In this document: one piece after another, positions 9,017 to 17,624 of the stretch
How positions within the stretch are numbered: the first letter of the stretch is position 1
How the letters are laid out: every line of letters starts with the position of its first letter
Assembly (NCBI RefSeq): GCF_000021945.1
Contig: NC_011831.1
Location: forward strand, 3,733,353-3,797,352
Length of the DNA: 64,000 nucleotides
From: Chloroflexus aggregans DSM 9485
GTDB lineage: Bacteria; Chloroflexota; Chloroflexia; Chloroflexales; Chloroflexaceae
Reading direction: 5' to 3'
Translations under genes and position numbers: made by a program
The notes under the pieces: model-generated
What the model was told of the DNA's origin: nothing
Database searches by the model: none
Seen by the model: the letters and a program-made list of their open reading frames with translations, nothing else

Positions 9017-9220
9017 TCATTGTGCCGGGCGAATCTCAACGAGATACCCGTCGTTCGTGCGGCGAAATCGCACATAGCGCGGGGCCGGTGGCAGTTGGCG
9101 GGCGCGTAACTCTTGCTCAACACAAGCGATAATTGTCGGCCAGCGACCGGCCTCGCCCTGGTAATAGCTGCGGAGCAAGGCACATAGCTCCGGATCGGCT
9201 TGCCATGTCAGCGTGTCCAC
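9017..9220 (-). CDS. Small hypothetical protein
   Basis: About 67 residues starting [20 protein letters not shown] from a GTG at 9220, which has GGAAAGG upstream. The start overlaps the end of the LOG-family gene by 13 bp, which suggests translational coupling. No membrane segment or known motif is visible; the sequence is mixed helical and basic near the C-terminus. Function unknown. Confidence 0.55.
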   Translation of the reverse strand: MDTLTWQADPELCALLRSYYQGEAGRWPTIIACVEQELRARQLPPAPRYVRFRRTNDGYLVEIRPAQ

Positions 9221-9939
9221 GGATCGCCACCTTTCCGTGCGACATGTTGTCGGTACGATTCGACAATCAACGTACAAATCTGTTGTGGGTCATCACAGAC
9301 TTGTAGGCGGTTAACATCGGCTTGATCGATGGTGCCATTTGCCAACAACGTAGTACGTGCCCAATCGATCATCCCTTTCCAGAATTCAGAACCGTACAAC
9401 ACAATGGGAAAATCGTGAATCTTACCGGTTTGAATAAGAGTTAATGCCTCAAATAGCTCATCTAACGTACCGAAGCCGCCTGGAAAAATCACAAATGCGT
9501 GCGCATATTTGACAAACATAATCTTGCGCACAAAGAAATAGCGAAAACGGACTTCAAGATCGACAAACGGATTTGCACCGGTTTCAAACGGTAATTCAAT
9601 CGTACAGCCTACCGATCGGCCACCACCGGCGCGCGCACCTTTATTGGCCGCCTCCATCAGGCCGGGGCCACCACCGGTAATGATCGTGAAGCCGGCCTCT
9701 GCCAGTAGTCGTGCGGTTTCGGTAGCTGCGGCGTAGATCGGTGAGTCGGGCGGAATCCGAGCCGAGCCGAAGATCGAGACGGCTGGCCCCAGGCCGGCCA
9801 TATTCTCGAACCCTTCAACAAACTCGCCCATAATCCGTAGCACGCGCCACGTGTCAGTATGAATAAAATCGTGTGGTTGGCGGTACGGATCGGTACGCAG
9901 CAGACGTTCATCTTCGGTTTGGCGTGATGTGTACGGCAT
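9208..9939 (-). CDS. LOG-family (TIGR00730-like) Rossmann-fold protein
   Basis: 243 residues. It carries the two signature motifs of the LOG family: [15 protein letters not shown] and [12 protein letters not shown] (PGGxGTxxE). Members are often annotated as lysine decarboxylase, but characterised ones are cytokinin-riboside 5'-monophosphate phosphoribohydrolases or related nucleotide hydrolases. I chose the internal ATG at 9939 ([19 protein letters not shown]); the longer frame to 10092 would overlap the divergent tdk gene and has a low-complexity start. Confidence 0.82.
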
Positions 9940-10006
9940 ATATGGTATACTCCGCAAGTTAATGTGCGATGTCGTCACTAGCATACTACAAGTTGAGGAA
10001 AAAACG

Positions 10007-10588
10007 ATGACTCGTCCAAGTGAAGGCGGCCGCATTGAGGTGATTTGCGGCTGTATGTACAGTGGCAAGACCGAAGAGTTGATCCGACGCATGCGACAGG
10101 TACGAATTGCACGTCAATCGTACCGGATCTTTACGCCGCGAATGGATACACGGTATGCTGAAGGACACGTAGCGAGCCATAGCGGTAGTCGGCTTGAGGC
10201 GATCACGGTCGCGACGATGTGCGAGATTCTGGCCTATGCCCGAGATGTGCAGGTTGTAGCGATTGACGAGCTGCACCTGTTCGATGACGATCCGGCCGAG
10301 ATGGTGCGTGGTTGTCAGGTATTGGCCGACCGTGGCGCACGGGTGATTGTAGCCGGTCTTGACCTCAACTATCGCGCCGAACCGTTTCCGGCGATGATGC
10401 ACCTCTTGGCTCTTGCCGAACAGGTCGATAAACTGTACGCCATCTGCGTCAAGTGTGGTGCATACGCTACCCGTTCACAGCGACTGATCGACGGCAAGCC
10501 GGCCCCGGCCAACGCACCGACCATTGTCGTCGGCGGTCTCGACATGTACGAAGCTCGTTGCCGGGCTTGCTACGAACCGGCGCTGTAA
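10007..10588 (+). CDS. tdk: Thymidine kinase
   Basis: A type II thymidine kinase (193 residues) that salvages thymidine to dTMP. The P-loop is [11 protein letters not shown], the Mg-binding segment [10 protein letters not shown], and four cysteines (CVKC and CRAC) form the zinc site in the lasso domain. The ATG at 10007 follows GAGGAAAAAACG; an upstream in-frame start at 9929 would overlap the divergent gene's start. It is followed by a strong hairpin. Confidence 0.95.
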
Positions 10589-10603
10589 TGGTACGATAAC
10601 AAC

Positions 10604-10628
10604 ACGGGCAGGTCGCTGACCTGCCCGT
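10604..10628. terminator. Bidirectional hairpin between tdk and pspA
   Basis: Perfect 11-bp stem ACGGGCAGGTC / GACCTGCCCGT with a 3-nt loop, between converging tdk and pspA. Confidence 0.75.
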
Positions 10629-10658
10629 ATTCACGCACGTAACGGCCGTTTACTTGGA

Positions 10659-11321
10659 TCAAGCCATCCCCAGCTTGCGCTTTAGCTCGGCCAGTTCGGC
10701 ATCCACTTCGGTCTCTTTCTCCAAATTGCGGAAACGGGCCTCAAGCGAATCGCCTTCGAGTTTGGCCATTGCCTCAGCACGGGCCAAGCGGTCGTCAACC
10801 TTCTCTTCAAGCTGATCGAGCTTATCGAGGGCGCTGACCCGACCAATCGAAGCGGCTGTACGCTGCAATGCTTCTTGGGTCTGGGCGCGGTTCTTCTTGG
10901 CAATGATCAGCTCTTTGCGGGCCTTGACCTCGGCAATACGGGTTTCGAGATCGATCAATGCTTGTTGTAAGGCTTCCACTTGCTCTTCCTGGGCCTTTTC
11001 TTGTGCGCGATACTGCTCGGCCAACTTTTGGGCTTGTACTTTACGGGCAAGAGCTGCTTTAGCCAGGTTCTCATCGCCGGCCCGCAGCGCGCGTTCGGCT
11101 TTGACCTGCCACTGCTCGGCTTCGGCTTCGGCTGCGATCCGACGTTGCTCAAGCCGGGTTTCATCGGCCATCGCCTGGGCAACTCCGGTACGAGCTTCGT
11201 AAAGCTCGTTGGTCAGTTGGCGTAGATATTCATTTGCCATCTTCTCTGGATCCTCTGCCTTATCAAGCATGGCATTGATATTGGCACTGATCAGATCTTT
11301 GATGCGACCGAGAATGGACAT
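10659..11321 (-). CDS. pspA: PspA/IM30 (Vipp1) family membrane-stress protein
   Basis: 220 residues, almost entirely Ala/Glu/Lys/Arg-rich coiled coil. SILGRIKDLISANINAMLDK and the following EDPEKM segment are the classical PspA start, including the amphipathic N-terminal helix. Members coat the inner face of stressed membranes and oligomerise like ESCRT-III. In phototrophs the paralogue Vipp1 supports photosynthetic membranes; whether this is the PspA or Vipp1 form cannot be said. No pspF/B/C genes are adjacent. Confidence 0.9.
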   Translation of the reverse strand: MSILGRIKDLISANINAMLDKAEDPEKMANEYLRQLTNELYEARTGVAQAMADETRLEQRRIAAEAEAEQWQVKAERALRAGDENLAKAALARKVQAQKLAEQYRAQEKAQEEQVEALQQALIDLETRIAEVKARKELIIAKKNRAQTQEALQRTAASIGRVSALDKLDQLEEKVDDRLARAEAMAKLEGDSLEARFRNLEKETEVDAELAELKRKLGMA

Positions 11322-11391
11322 AATGTTCCTCCTTTAGATGCCTTGGCCGATACTTCTGGTTGCGGAGTGGCGGCGATGAAATACTGGCTGC

Positions 11392-11420
11392 ATTGTAGCA
11401 CGCCGTTGATTCATTCACAA
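11392..11420 (-). promoter_or_regulatory. Promoter of pspA
   Basis: On the minus strand: TTGTGA (11415-11420), a 17-bp spacer and TACAAT (11392-11397). TGC precedes the -10, giving an extended element. It lies ~70 bp before the pspA start. Confidence 0.6.
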
Positions 11421-11491
11421 CCGTTGATCTGTACGAAACATCGGCGGAAGAAGTTTCAGAAGGTTGCGAAGAGTTTTCAGGTACGTGCGTG

Positions 11492-12208
11492 CTACAGTGG
11501 CCGACGAGCTGGGATGCCGATTGCACGTGGGAAGCGTGATGGCGTGGGGGCAATTTTGGTGATGATAACGAGACTACGTGGCTCCTCGCCGGGGATATGT
11601 ACCGGCTCACATGCACTCACTTCACCGCCAAGTACGTGCAGGGCGCGCTGTGCTGCTGCAATTTCGTCGGTCGGATCACGGCCTTTTGGGGCAAGTAAGC
11701 GCCCACCTATTCGTAATAATGGAAGCGCATATTCGACTAATACGCGCAATTCGGCTACTGCGCGGGCAGTCACTACCTCATACTGCTCACGTTCGGCCAA
11801 ATTACGCCCGACCGTTTCGATCCGCTCATGCAGCACACGCACATCGGTCAGCTCAAGGCATTCAATGACGTGACGCAGAAATTCGGCCTTCTTACCGGTA
11901 GCTTCAACTAAGGTAACCGGCAGAGTTGGATAGGCAATTTTAAGGGGTAAGGCCGGAAATCCGGCGCCACTGCCTATGTCGATCAAATTGGCCGGCGCTG
12001 TTTGCCAATCGCGGGCTAAATAGAGTGAGTCGAGCAAGTGCCGTCGGATCATCGCCGAACGGTCGCGTATTGCCGTTAGGTTGAAACGGTCATTCCAGAT
12101 GATCAGCTCATCGAGGTAGCGCTGAAACTGAGCATATTGATGTTCGGAGAGCGGAATACCCCACGCGGTGGTCGTTTCAATCAGCAACCGTTCGGTGTTG
12201 CCGGTCAT
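11492..12208 (-). CDS. rsmG: 16S rRNA (guanine527-N7)-methyltransferase
   Basis: A 238-residue Rossmann-fold methyltransferase that methylates G527 in the 530 loop of 16S r[25 protein letters not shown] and [17 protein letters not shown] (SAM-binding loop) are diagnostic, as is TARAVAEL. The C-terminus has a short basic tail. Its ATG overlaps the nadD stop as ATGA, so the two are translationally coupled. Confidence 0.95.
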   Translation of the reverse strand: MTGNTERLLIETTTAWGIPLSEHQYAQFQRYLDELIIWNDRFNLTAIRDRSAMIRRHLLDSLYLARDWQTAPANLIDIGSGAGFPALPLKIAYPTLPVTLVEATGKKAEFLRHVIECLELTDVRVLHERIETVGRNLAEREQYEVVTARAVAELRVLVEYALPLLRIGGRLLAPKGRDPTDEIAAAQRALHVLGGEVSACEPVHIPGEEPRSLVIITKIAPTPSRFPRAIGIPARRPL

Positions 12209-12828
12209 GTATGTCTGTCCTCGGTTTGATACAAGTGATGGTGTTGAATGTACGTATAGACGGCATCGGGCAATTGGTAGCGGACCGGTCGCCCGGTTGC
12301 TAGTCGTCGGCGTAAATCGGTACTCGAAATGGCGAGTTGTGGCCCGTCGATCACGGTGATACGGTTGTGTAACGGAGGCACGGCGGCCAATAATCCCGGT
12401 AGTTCCAGAGTATAGCCGGGTCGCTTCACCACCACGAGCTGAGCGAGCCGGGCAATCTGGTCAGGTTCACGCCAGGCAGGTAATTCTGCCGCAGCATCGG
12501 TGCCGATAATCAGATAGAGTTCGGTATCTGTGCCGTACTGTTCTCGGCAAATGCGCAATGTATCAATCGTATACGACGGTGGTGGACGGTCGAGTTCGAT
12601 AGTCGAAGGCGACAGCGCGGGATTATCGGCGCAGGCCAACTGCACCATCGCTAACCGGTGATGAGCAGGAGCGAGATGGCCGGCTTTGAGCGGTTGGACT
12701 GCGGTAGGAACGATCAAAACCCGATCGAGGTTGCAATACCAACGTGCCTCCTCGACGATTGCCAAATGCCCAAAGTGAATCGGATCGAACGTCCCTCCAT
12801 AGATGCCCAGACGACGAATGGTAGTCAT
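12205..12828 (-). CDS. nadD: Nicotinate-nucleotide adenylyltransferase
   Basis: 207 residues. Adenylates nicotinate mononucleotide in NAD synthesis. [15 protein letters not shown] holds the HxGH nucleotidyl-transfer motif and [13 protein letters not shown] the ISSTxxR motif. It lies in a tight minus-strand run: 80-aa protein, nadD, rsmG. The 11-bp gap to the upstream gene and the 4-bp overlap with rsmG point to one operon. Confidence 0.95.
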   Translation of the reverse strand: MTTIRRLGIYGGTFDPIHFGHLAIVEEARWYCNLDRVLIVPTAVQPLKAGHLAPAHHRLAMVQLACADNPALSPSTIELDRPPPSYTIDTLRICREQYGTDTELYLIIGTDAAAELPAWREPDQIARLAQLVVVKRPGYTLELPGLLAAVPPLHNRITVIDGPQLAISSTDLRRRLATGRPVRYQLPDAVYTYIQHHHLYQTEDRHT

Positions 12829-12839
12829 ACGTGAGGCGA

Positions 12840-13082
12840 CTATTCCTCTTGCAGCTCATACGCTTCTTGGAAGAGATGCCAAACGAGCCAAACCACATCA
12901 TTCTGGTCATCGGGATGAAGGTCGTCGATATACGGCCAGATCAACTCTGCCACATCGCTCCGCGGTAAAAGGAACACTCGTTCACCCAATGCATAATGCA
13001 ACTGGATGGCCAATTCATCGGCTAACTCTTGGAGATCGGATGCGGGCAGCCGGTCATCGGTGGTAAAACGATAGCCGCGCAT
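12840..13082 (-). CDS. Conserved-looking small acidic protein
   Basis: 80 residues (MRGYRFTTDDRLPASDLQEL...), soluble, acidic and Trp-containing in its second half (DVVWLVWHLFQEAYELQEE). It starts 12 bp after the membrane-protein gene and ends 11 bp before nadD. The spacing argues that it is a real gene of this operon. No family recognised. Confidence 0.65.
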   Translation of the reverse strand: MRGYRFTTDDRLPASDLQELADELAIQLHYALGERVFLLPRSDVAELIWPYIDDLHPDDQNDVVWLVWHLFQEAYELQEE

Positions 13083-13094
13083 CAGTCCACCTCT

Positions 13095-13997
13095 CTATCG
13101 TTGACGGAGCGCACGGGTGCGTCGATCCTCCTCGTAGTATTCCTCTGTTTCGGATTGGGTGAGGTGGCGGGTAGCAGCTTCGTGCTGGCCGTTCGCCGAT
13201 GAGCGGCGGGGAATGAGCGAATTCTCAGTTAATGTTTCAGCGACAAAATCAAGATATTGGCGAATATCTTCATTATCTTCGAGACTCTGAAACGGAATCG
13301 TAGCTCCACTTACTGTCTTCACACTTTCACCGATGTCGCGAAGGGTCGCATCGATCCCCTTCACCAAGCCGCGCATCACGGCTGCCAACTCTTCTCGCTC
13401 TTGCACCGTGAGATTTGCAAAACCGATCAATGCTTTCTCTTGGGCGCGCAACAAGGTTGCACGAAGGATGGCAATATCAGCCTGGGTTTGTAACTCGTAC
13501 CGGCGGACGAGATGGGCTTGACGGATTTGTTCGACGAGTTCTTCAGACGTTACCGGTGTCCAGAGTAACGCCGGAATAATGATAAAACCGATGATCCCGA
13601 TGAGTACTTGTTGGATCACTAACCCGGTGCTTTGCACAACCGGTTGCGATGCCCACCATGTCCACTGGATTTCAAAGGAGTAGTAGACGAGGTAGAGGGC
13701 AGCGATCATGACCGCAACGTATCCCCACGTGCGGGCATTGATCCTTTGTAAGAGCATGCCACCCGGTGACCACGGGATGAGGAATGACATTAAACTTGGG
13801 GGAGCTAAGACGAGAATAGCGGTATACGCTGCCGCAATAATCCAATTACCGGTCAGTTGACTCTGTACGCCCCACCAGTAAACCGCCGAGCCGATCATGG
13901 CAATGAACGCAAGAATGGCGAGAAGAGATTTTGAAGTAAATTGCCATCCACCTCGGCGGCGTTGTCCACGTACCATTTCTAGATAGCGACTGCTCAC
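13095..13997 (-). CDS. Membrane protein with C-terminal coiled coil
   Basis: 300 residues from a GTG at 13997 that follows AGGAAAGGA. A basic N-terminus is followed by four predicted membrane helices (LLAILAFIAMIGSAVYWW, WIIAAAYTAILVLAPPSLM, YVAVMIAALYLVYYSF, LIGIIGFIIIPALLW). A cytoplasmic Gln/Glu/Arg-rich helical region and a charged tail ending YYEEDRRTRALRQR come next. The longer frame from 14060 lacks a good ribosome binding site. Function unknown. Confidence 0.7.
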   Translation of the reverse strand: MSSRYLEMVRGQRRRGGWQFTSKSLLAILAFIAMIGSAVYWWGVQSQLTGNWIIAAAYTAILVLAPPSLMSFLIPWSPGGMLLQRINARTWGYVAVMIAALYLVYYSFEIQWTWWASQPVVQSTGLVIQQVLIGIIGFIIIPALLWTPVTSEELVEQIRQAHLVRRYELQTQADIAILRATLLRAQEKALIGFANLTVQEREELAAVMRGLVKGIDATLRDIGESVKTVSGATIPFQSLEDNEDIRQYLDFVAETLTENSLIPRRSSANGQHEAATRHLTQSETEEYYEEDRRTRALRQR

Positions 13998-14092
13998 GGC
14001 GGTTCCTTTCCTAGACAAGCATGTAGCCAACACATTGACAGACAAAAAAGCCGGAAGCAATTATACAACCAACCTGCAACCGTACTGAAGCT

Positions 14093-14731
14093 TTACGGTT
14101 GCGGTTGGATATCCGGTGTAATATAAACAAATGTCTCAATCCAATCGGAGTATCCGGCGGCGTGTATACGTTCGACCAGTGCGGGTGAGAGAGCCGAAAG
14201 GCCATACGATTGGTTAAGGTGATACGGTACCTCCAGTGCTAATCTATTGTCTTTTCGGAAGGTGAAGCGTGCCTGCGCCATAAACTCACCATTTATTACA
14301 CCAATAAGAACCTCTTGCTCATTGACCGGATCGTACCAGTACAATTCACTGCGTTTTGTCGTATATAAACGGAGTTCAGGAAAGACTTGACGATCAAGCT
14401 GTTGGAGTCGCCATCGTTCTTCATTTGAGAGCAATGGTAGTGTTGGTAACGTGAGGGTTGGTATCGGTAAAAGCGTTGGTGTTGGTGGCTCAGGCGCGGG
14501 AGTAGCAACAATAATTGCAGCACTGGTTGGGCTACTTGTCGAAGGCGTAGGAATACGGTGTGCTGACGGAAAGTCTGTCGGCACAATGGTGGCGCGCAGA
14601 GTTTGCGCAAGTGGTGGGAGTGTAGCCGGCAATGGCCCGTTCACATCTACAGTTGTAGGTAGTGTTGACAGACAACCACTGAGTGCGACGACCACACCTG
14701 CCAGAAGGATCCAGCGATATTGGTGGCGCAT
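14093..14731 (-). CDS. Putative lipoprotein with Pro/Thr-rich linker
   Basis: 212 residues. A signal peptide ends in the lipobox LSGC, so Cys20 is the likely acylation site. Residues ~35-95 are Pro/Thr/Ser-rich, a surface spacer. The C-terminal ~110 residues (NEERWRLQQLDRQVFPELRLYTT...) form a globular domain that I do not recognise. It stands just upstream of the membrane protein on the same strand. Confidence 0.75.
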   Translation of the reverse strand: MRHQYRWILLAGVVVALSGCLSTLPTTVDVNGPLPATLPPLAQTLRATIVPTDFPSAHRIPTPSTSSPTSAAIIVATPAPEPPTPTLLPIPTLTLPTLPLLSNEERWRLQQLDRQVFPELRLYTTKRSELYWYDPVNEQEVLIGVINGEFMAQARFTFRKDNRLALEVPYHLNQSYGLSALSPALVERIHAAGYSDWIETFVYITPDIQPQP

Positions 14732-14883
14732 CGCTGTTAACCAATTCTCTACATGTCTAAAAATTGAGATACTACGTTTAGCGACTCAACTTTTATTCTA
14801 CCGCTCTGAAGCAGAAGAGTCAAGATAATAATTTTTCTCACCGAACCCTGCACGGCATCGGCCGGACGGTCTGGTGGTTGGCG

Positions 14884-15567
14884 CTATTCGACGACTTCGG
14901 TATTGATTGGCGAGGACGACGCATTTATGGAGCGTCGGTGCAGATATGCTAATACGTCGTTGACGCTTACGACATCGCCGTATTTTCCGTCAATATCAAA
15001 GAGGTTGGCGAGGTGTGGTTCAGGCGCTCGATCACCGACACATTCACGAGGGACAATCACCCGAAAGCCGTGTTGCATCCCATCGACCGCACTGGCACGG
15101 ATACAGCCGCTCGTCGAGCAGCCCACCATGATCACCGTGTCGATCCGTAGGGCGGTCAGCGTAGCAGCAAGGTGGGTACCGAAGAAGGCACTGGCGTATT
15201 TCTTTTCGATCACCAGTTCACCGGCTTGTGGACGAAGCTCATCAACAATCGCAACCAGCGGCGAGTCGTGGGTGAGTTGGCGCAGCGCCGGCACTTTTTG
15301 TACGAATATACCACCGTCGCGACCATCGGCTGCATAGGCGACGGTGGTGTAGATGACAGGAATGCCGGCGGCGCGGGCAGCGGCTAACACCGGTTGGCTG
15401 GCGCGCACTGCGTCCGGCACGCCGGGTGCGGCGTACAATGGTGAGCCGGGTGTGGTGTAGGCCTTGATGAAGTCAATTACCAGCAGTGCCGGCTGTTCGC
15501 CGAAGCCAACTCGGCCGGCTAAGCCGTGCTGGCGATAGTCGTCGGTAAGTTGCTCAAAGCGGGTCAT
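14884..15567 (-). CDS. Isochorismatase-family C-N hydrolase (N-carbamoylsarcosine amidase / maleamate amidase-like)
   Basis: 227-residue cysteine hydrolase. The catalytic triad is visible: Asp in LLVIDFIKAY, Lys in VIEKKYASAF and Cys in MVGCSTSGCIRASA. The motif around the Cys and the segment FDIDGKYGDVVS are those of the N-carbamoylsarcosine amidase / maleamate amidase branch rather than of true isochorismatases. It is the last gene of the gntR-sct-ccl-hyuA-hyuB operon. It probably hydrolyses the open-chain carbamoyl or amide product left by HyuAB. The exact substrate is unknown. Confidence 0.8.
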   Translation of the reverse strand: MTRFEQLTDDYRQHGLAGRVGFGEQPALLVIDFIKAYTTPGSPLYAAPGVPDAVRASQPVLAAARAAGIPVIYTTVAYAADGRDGGIFVQKVPALRQLTHDSPLVAIVDELRPQAGELVIEKKYASAFFGTHLAATLTALRIDTVIMVGCSTSGCIRASAVDGMQHGFRVIVPRECVGDRAPEPHLANLFDIDGKYGDVVSVNDVLAYLHRRSINASSSPINTEVVE

Positions 15568-15642
15568 AGTTCCTCAGGCGGTTACCCACCGGTGTTGGTA
15601 CACCGGTGGGAAGTAGGTAGTCAAGCGCAGAGAGCTTCACTT

Positions 15643-17580
15643 CTAGTCGGCTGTGACTTCGTGTTGCTTGACAGGTTGCGCCATACGCTCACGACGGGCA
15701 GCGCGGGCCATCGCCCATCGCACCGGTTGCGGTTTACGCGGTGCCGGCAAGCCGGTTTCGGCTTCGGCATTGGTCAGCAACTCTTCCAGCGGCGGTCCGA
15801 AGTCGAAGCCTTTGATTTCGCCACGGGCAGCAGCCAGCTCGGCGCGTTTGGCTTCGGTAGCAGCCAGGTCGATGTCTAACGTGTCGGTCAGGACGACGCC
15901 ATAGTCATTCAGGGCCTTCTCGCGGCTGACCAACCCGTAGCGCACATCACGCTGCACGGCCTCCGGTGGGCGGGTAAGCGGGTCTTTCCAACCGCCGCCA
16001 CCGGCAGTGCGGTAGATCAATTGATCACCTGGCTCGACCGCAATTTGGTCGCACTTGCTGGGCAGTACCTTGCGTGTGCCATCGGTACGCACGAGAATCT
16101 TCGTTGACCGACTACCCGGCTTACCGCCGACGTTGCCCCACGGCGGCGTCAGCCAGCGGTCATCGTGGATCGAGATTTCTCCCGGTTCGAGGAAGGTATA
16201 GATCTTCTCGATGCCGTTGCCGCCGCGGTGGAAGCCGGCGCCACCTGAGTCCATAATACTGGTGTAGCGTTCGATCCGGATCGGATAGTAGCTCTCAAGG
16301 TATTCGGTGGGAATGTTGGTAAAGAGCGGCCACCACGAGTGTCCGTCCATTCCGTCGCCAATCGGACGACCGGGAATACCACCGTAGTTGATCTCCATCA
16401 GATAGAAGAATTCACCGTCCTTATCGTAACCGGAATAGAGCAGGTAGGGCGAGGTGCCATAGCCGGCAGCAGTCGTGAACTCGGGCGCACGTTTGGCCAG
16501 CGCACCGCCGAGCACGTCGAAGAGGCGGGTGAGAGCATGGGTGCGGCATCCCAGTGCAGCCGGAAACTCCGGCTGGATAAGGCTGCCTTTGGGCATAGTG
16601 ACATGCAGCAGCGGGTAGAAGCCGTCGTTGAACAGGATTTGCGGGTCAAAAACCATAATCAGGTAGACGCCGATGAACATTTTGAACATCGATTCGTTGA
16701 GGTAGAAGTTGATCGGCCCCATCGCCTGCGGGTCGGTGCCCGTCCAGTCAAAGTAGGCTTCATGACCCTCGCGCCAGATCGTCAGCTTCATCTTGAACGG
16801 CCCGTTGCCCAACCCGTCGTCATCAACATAATCTTCAAACGACTGTGGCTCTTCGGGCAGGTTGCGCAGGATCAGCTCCTTCATCGCCCGATAGGTGCGG
16901 TCGAGCAGGGCTTGGGTAGCCGCCAGGTAGACATCTTTGCCGAAGCGGTCGCACAGCTCGATGACCCGCTTTTCGGCGGTGCGGCAACTGGCGATGATCG
17001 CCATCAGGTCGGCGCGGTTCATTTCGGGCTGGCGGACGTTGTTAAGCATGATGTCGAGCACGGCTCGGTTGAGTTTGCCGCGTTCGTAAATCTTAACCGG
17101 TGGCAGCCGCAACCCTTCGCCGAAGATGGTGGTGGCGTTGGTTGGCAGCGATCCGGGCAGTGGACCACCCACATCTTGGGCATGGCCGAACATACTGGCC
17201 CAGCCGATCAGTTCGCGATCTTCACCCTCGCCGTAAAAGATCGGCAACATTACCAGTAGGTCGTTGATGTGGCTGATCGCGCCGCCACAGAGGTACGGAT
17301 CGGAGAGCAAAATCACGTCACCGGGTTCGATGGTCTGATCCCAATGGTCAAGGAGACCGGCGATATACGAACCGAACTGGCCGACGATCATCCGCCCGTG
17401 CGGGTCGGTAATCATCGGAAACTGATCGTGCTGTTCGCGGATCACCGGACTCATCGCCGTGCGGTAGAGGACGGCGTCCATTTCGTAGCGGGTATTCTTG
17501 AGCGCATTCTCGATAATATCGAGCGTCACCGGATCGATCTCGATCTGGGGAATCGACGCAATCTTGAGGTTGGTTGCCAT
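15643..17580 (-). CDS. hyuB: Hydantoinase B / oxoprolinase-family subunit
   Basis: 645 residues of the HyuB family, the partner of HyuA in ATP-dependent cyclic-amide hydrolases and in acetone- and acetophenone-type carboxylases. DPVTLDIIENALKNTRYEMD is the usual start, and SDPYLCGGAISHINDL and GHAQDVGGPLPGS are family motifs. It has a C-terminal extension ending in a basic, Arg-rich tail. It lies 44 bp downstream of hyuA. It could be N-methylhydantoinase-like, oxoprolinase-like or a carboxylase subunit; context favours ring-amide opening. Confidence 0.85.
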   Translation of the reverse strand: MATNLKIASIPQIEIDPVTLDIIENALKNTRYEMDAVLYRTAMSPVIREQHDQFPMITDPHGRMIVGQFGSYIAGLLDHWDQTIEPGDVILLSDPYLCGGAISHINDLLVMLPIFYGEGEDRELIGWASMFGHAQDVGGPLPGSLPTNATTIFGEGLRLPPVKIYERGKLNRAVLDIMLNNVRQPEMNRADLMAIIASCRTAEKRVIELCDRFGKDVYLAATQALLDRTYRAMKELILRNLPEEPQSFEDYVDDDGLGNGPFKMKLTIWREGHEAYFDWTGTDPQAMGPINFYLNESMFKMFIGVYLIMVFDPQILFNDGFYPLLHVTMPKGSLIQPEFPAALGCRTHALTRLFDVLGGALAKRAPEFTTAAGYGTSPYLLYSGYDKDGEFFYLMEINYGGIPGRPIGDGMDGHSWWPLFTNIPTEYLESYYPIRIERYTSIMDSGGAGFHRGGNGIEKIYTFLEPGEISIHDDRWLTPPWGNVGGKPGSRSTKILVRTDGTRKVLPSKCDQIAVEPGDQLIYRTAGGGGWKDPLTRPPEAVQRDVRYGLVSREKALNDYGVVLTDTLDIDLAATEAKRAELAAARGEIKGFDFGPPLEELLTNAEAETGLPAPRKPQPVRWAMARAARRERMAQPVKQHEVTAD

Positions 17581-17624
17581 CGTTGTTCCTCGCTATTCGG
17601 CTTGGTGCAAGACCGCATTGGCGG

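Noticed and set aside
9940-10092. Longer start of the LOG-family protein
   Set aside because: It would overlap the divergent tdk gene, and the extra residues are low-complexity.
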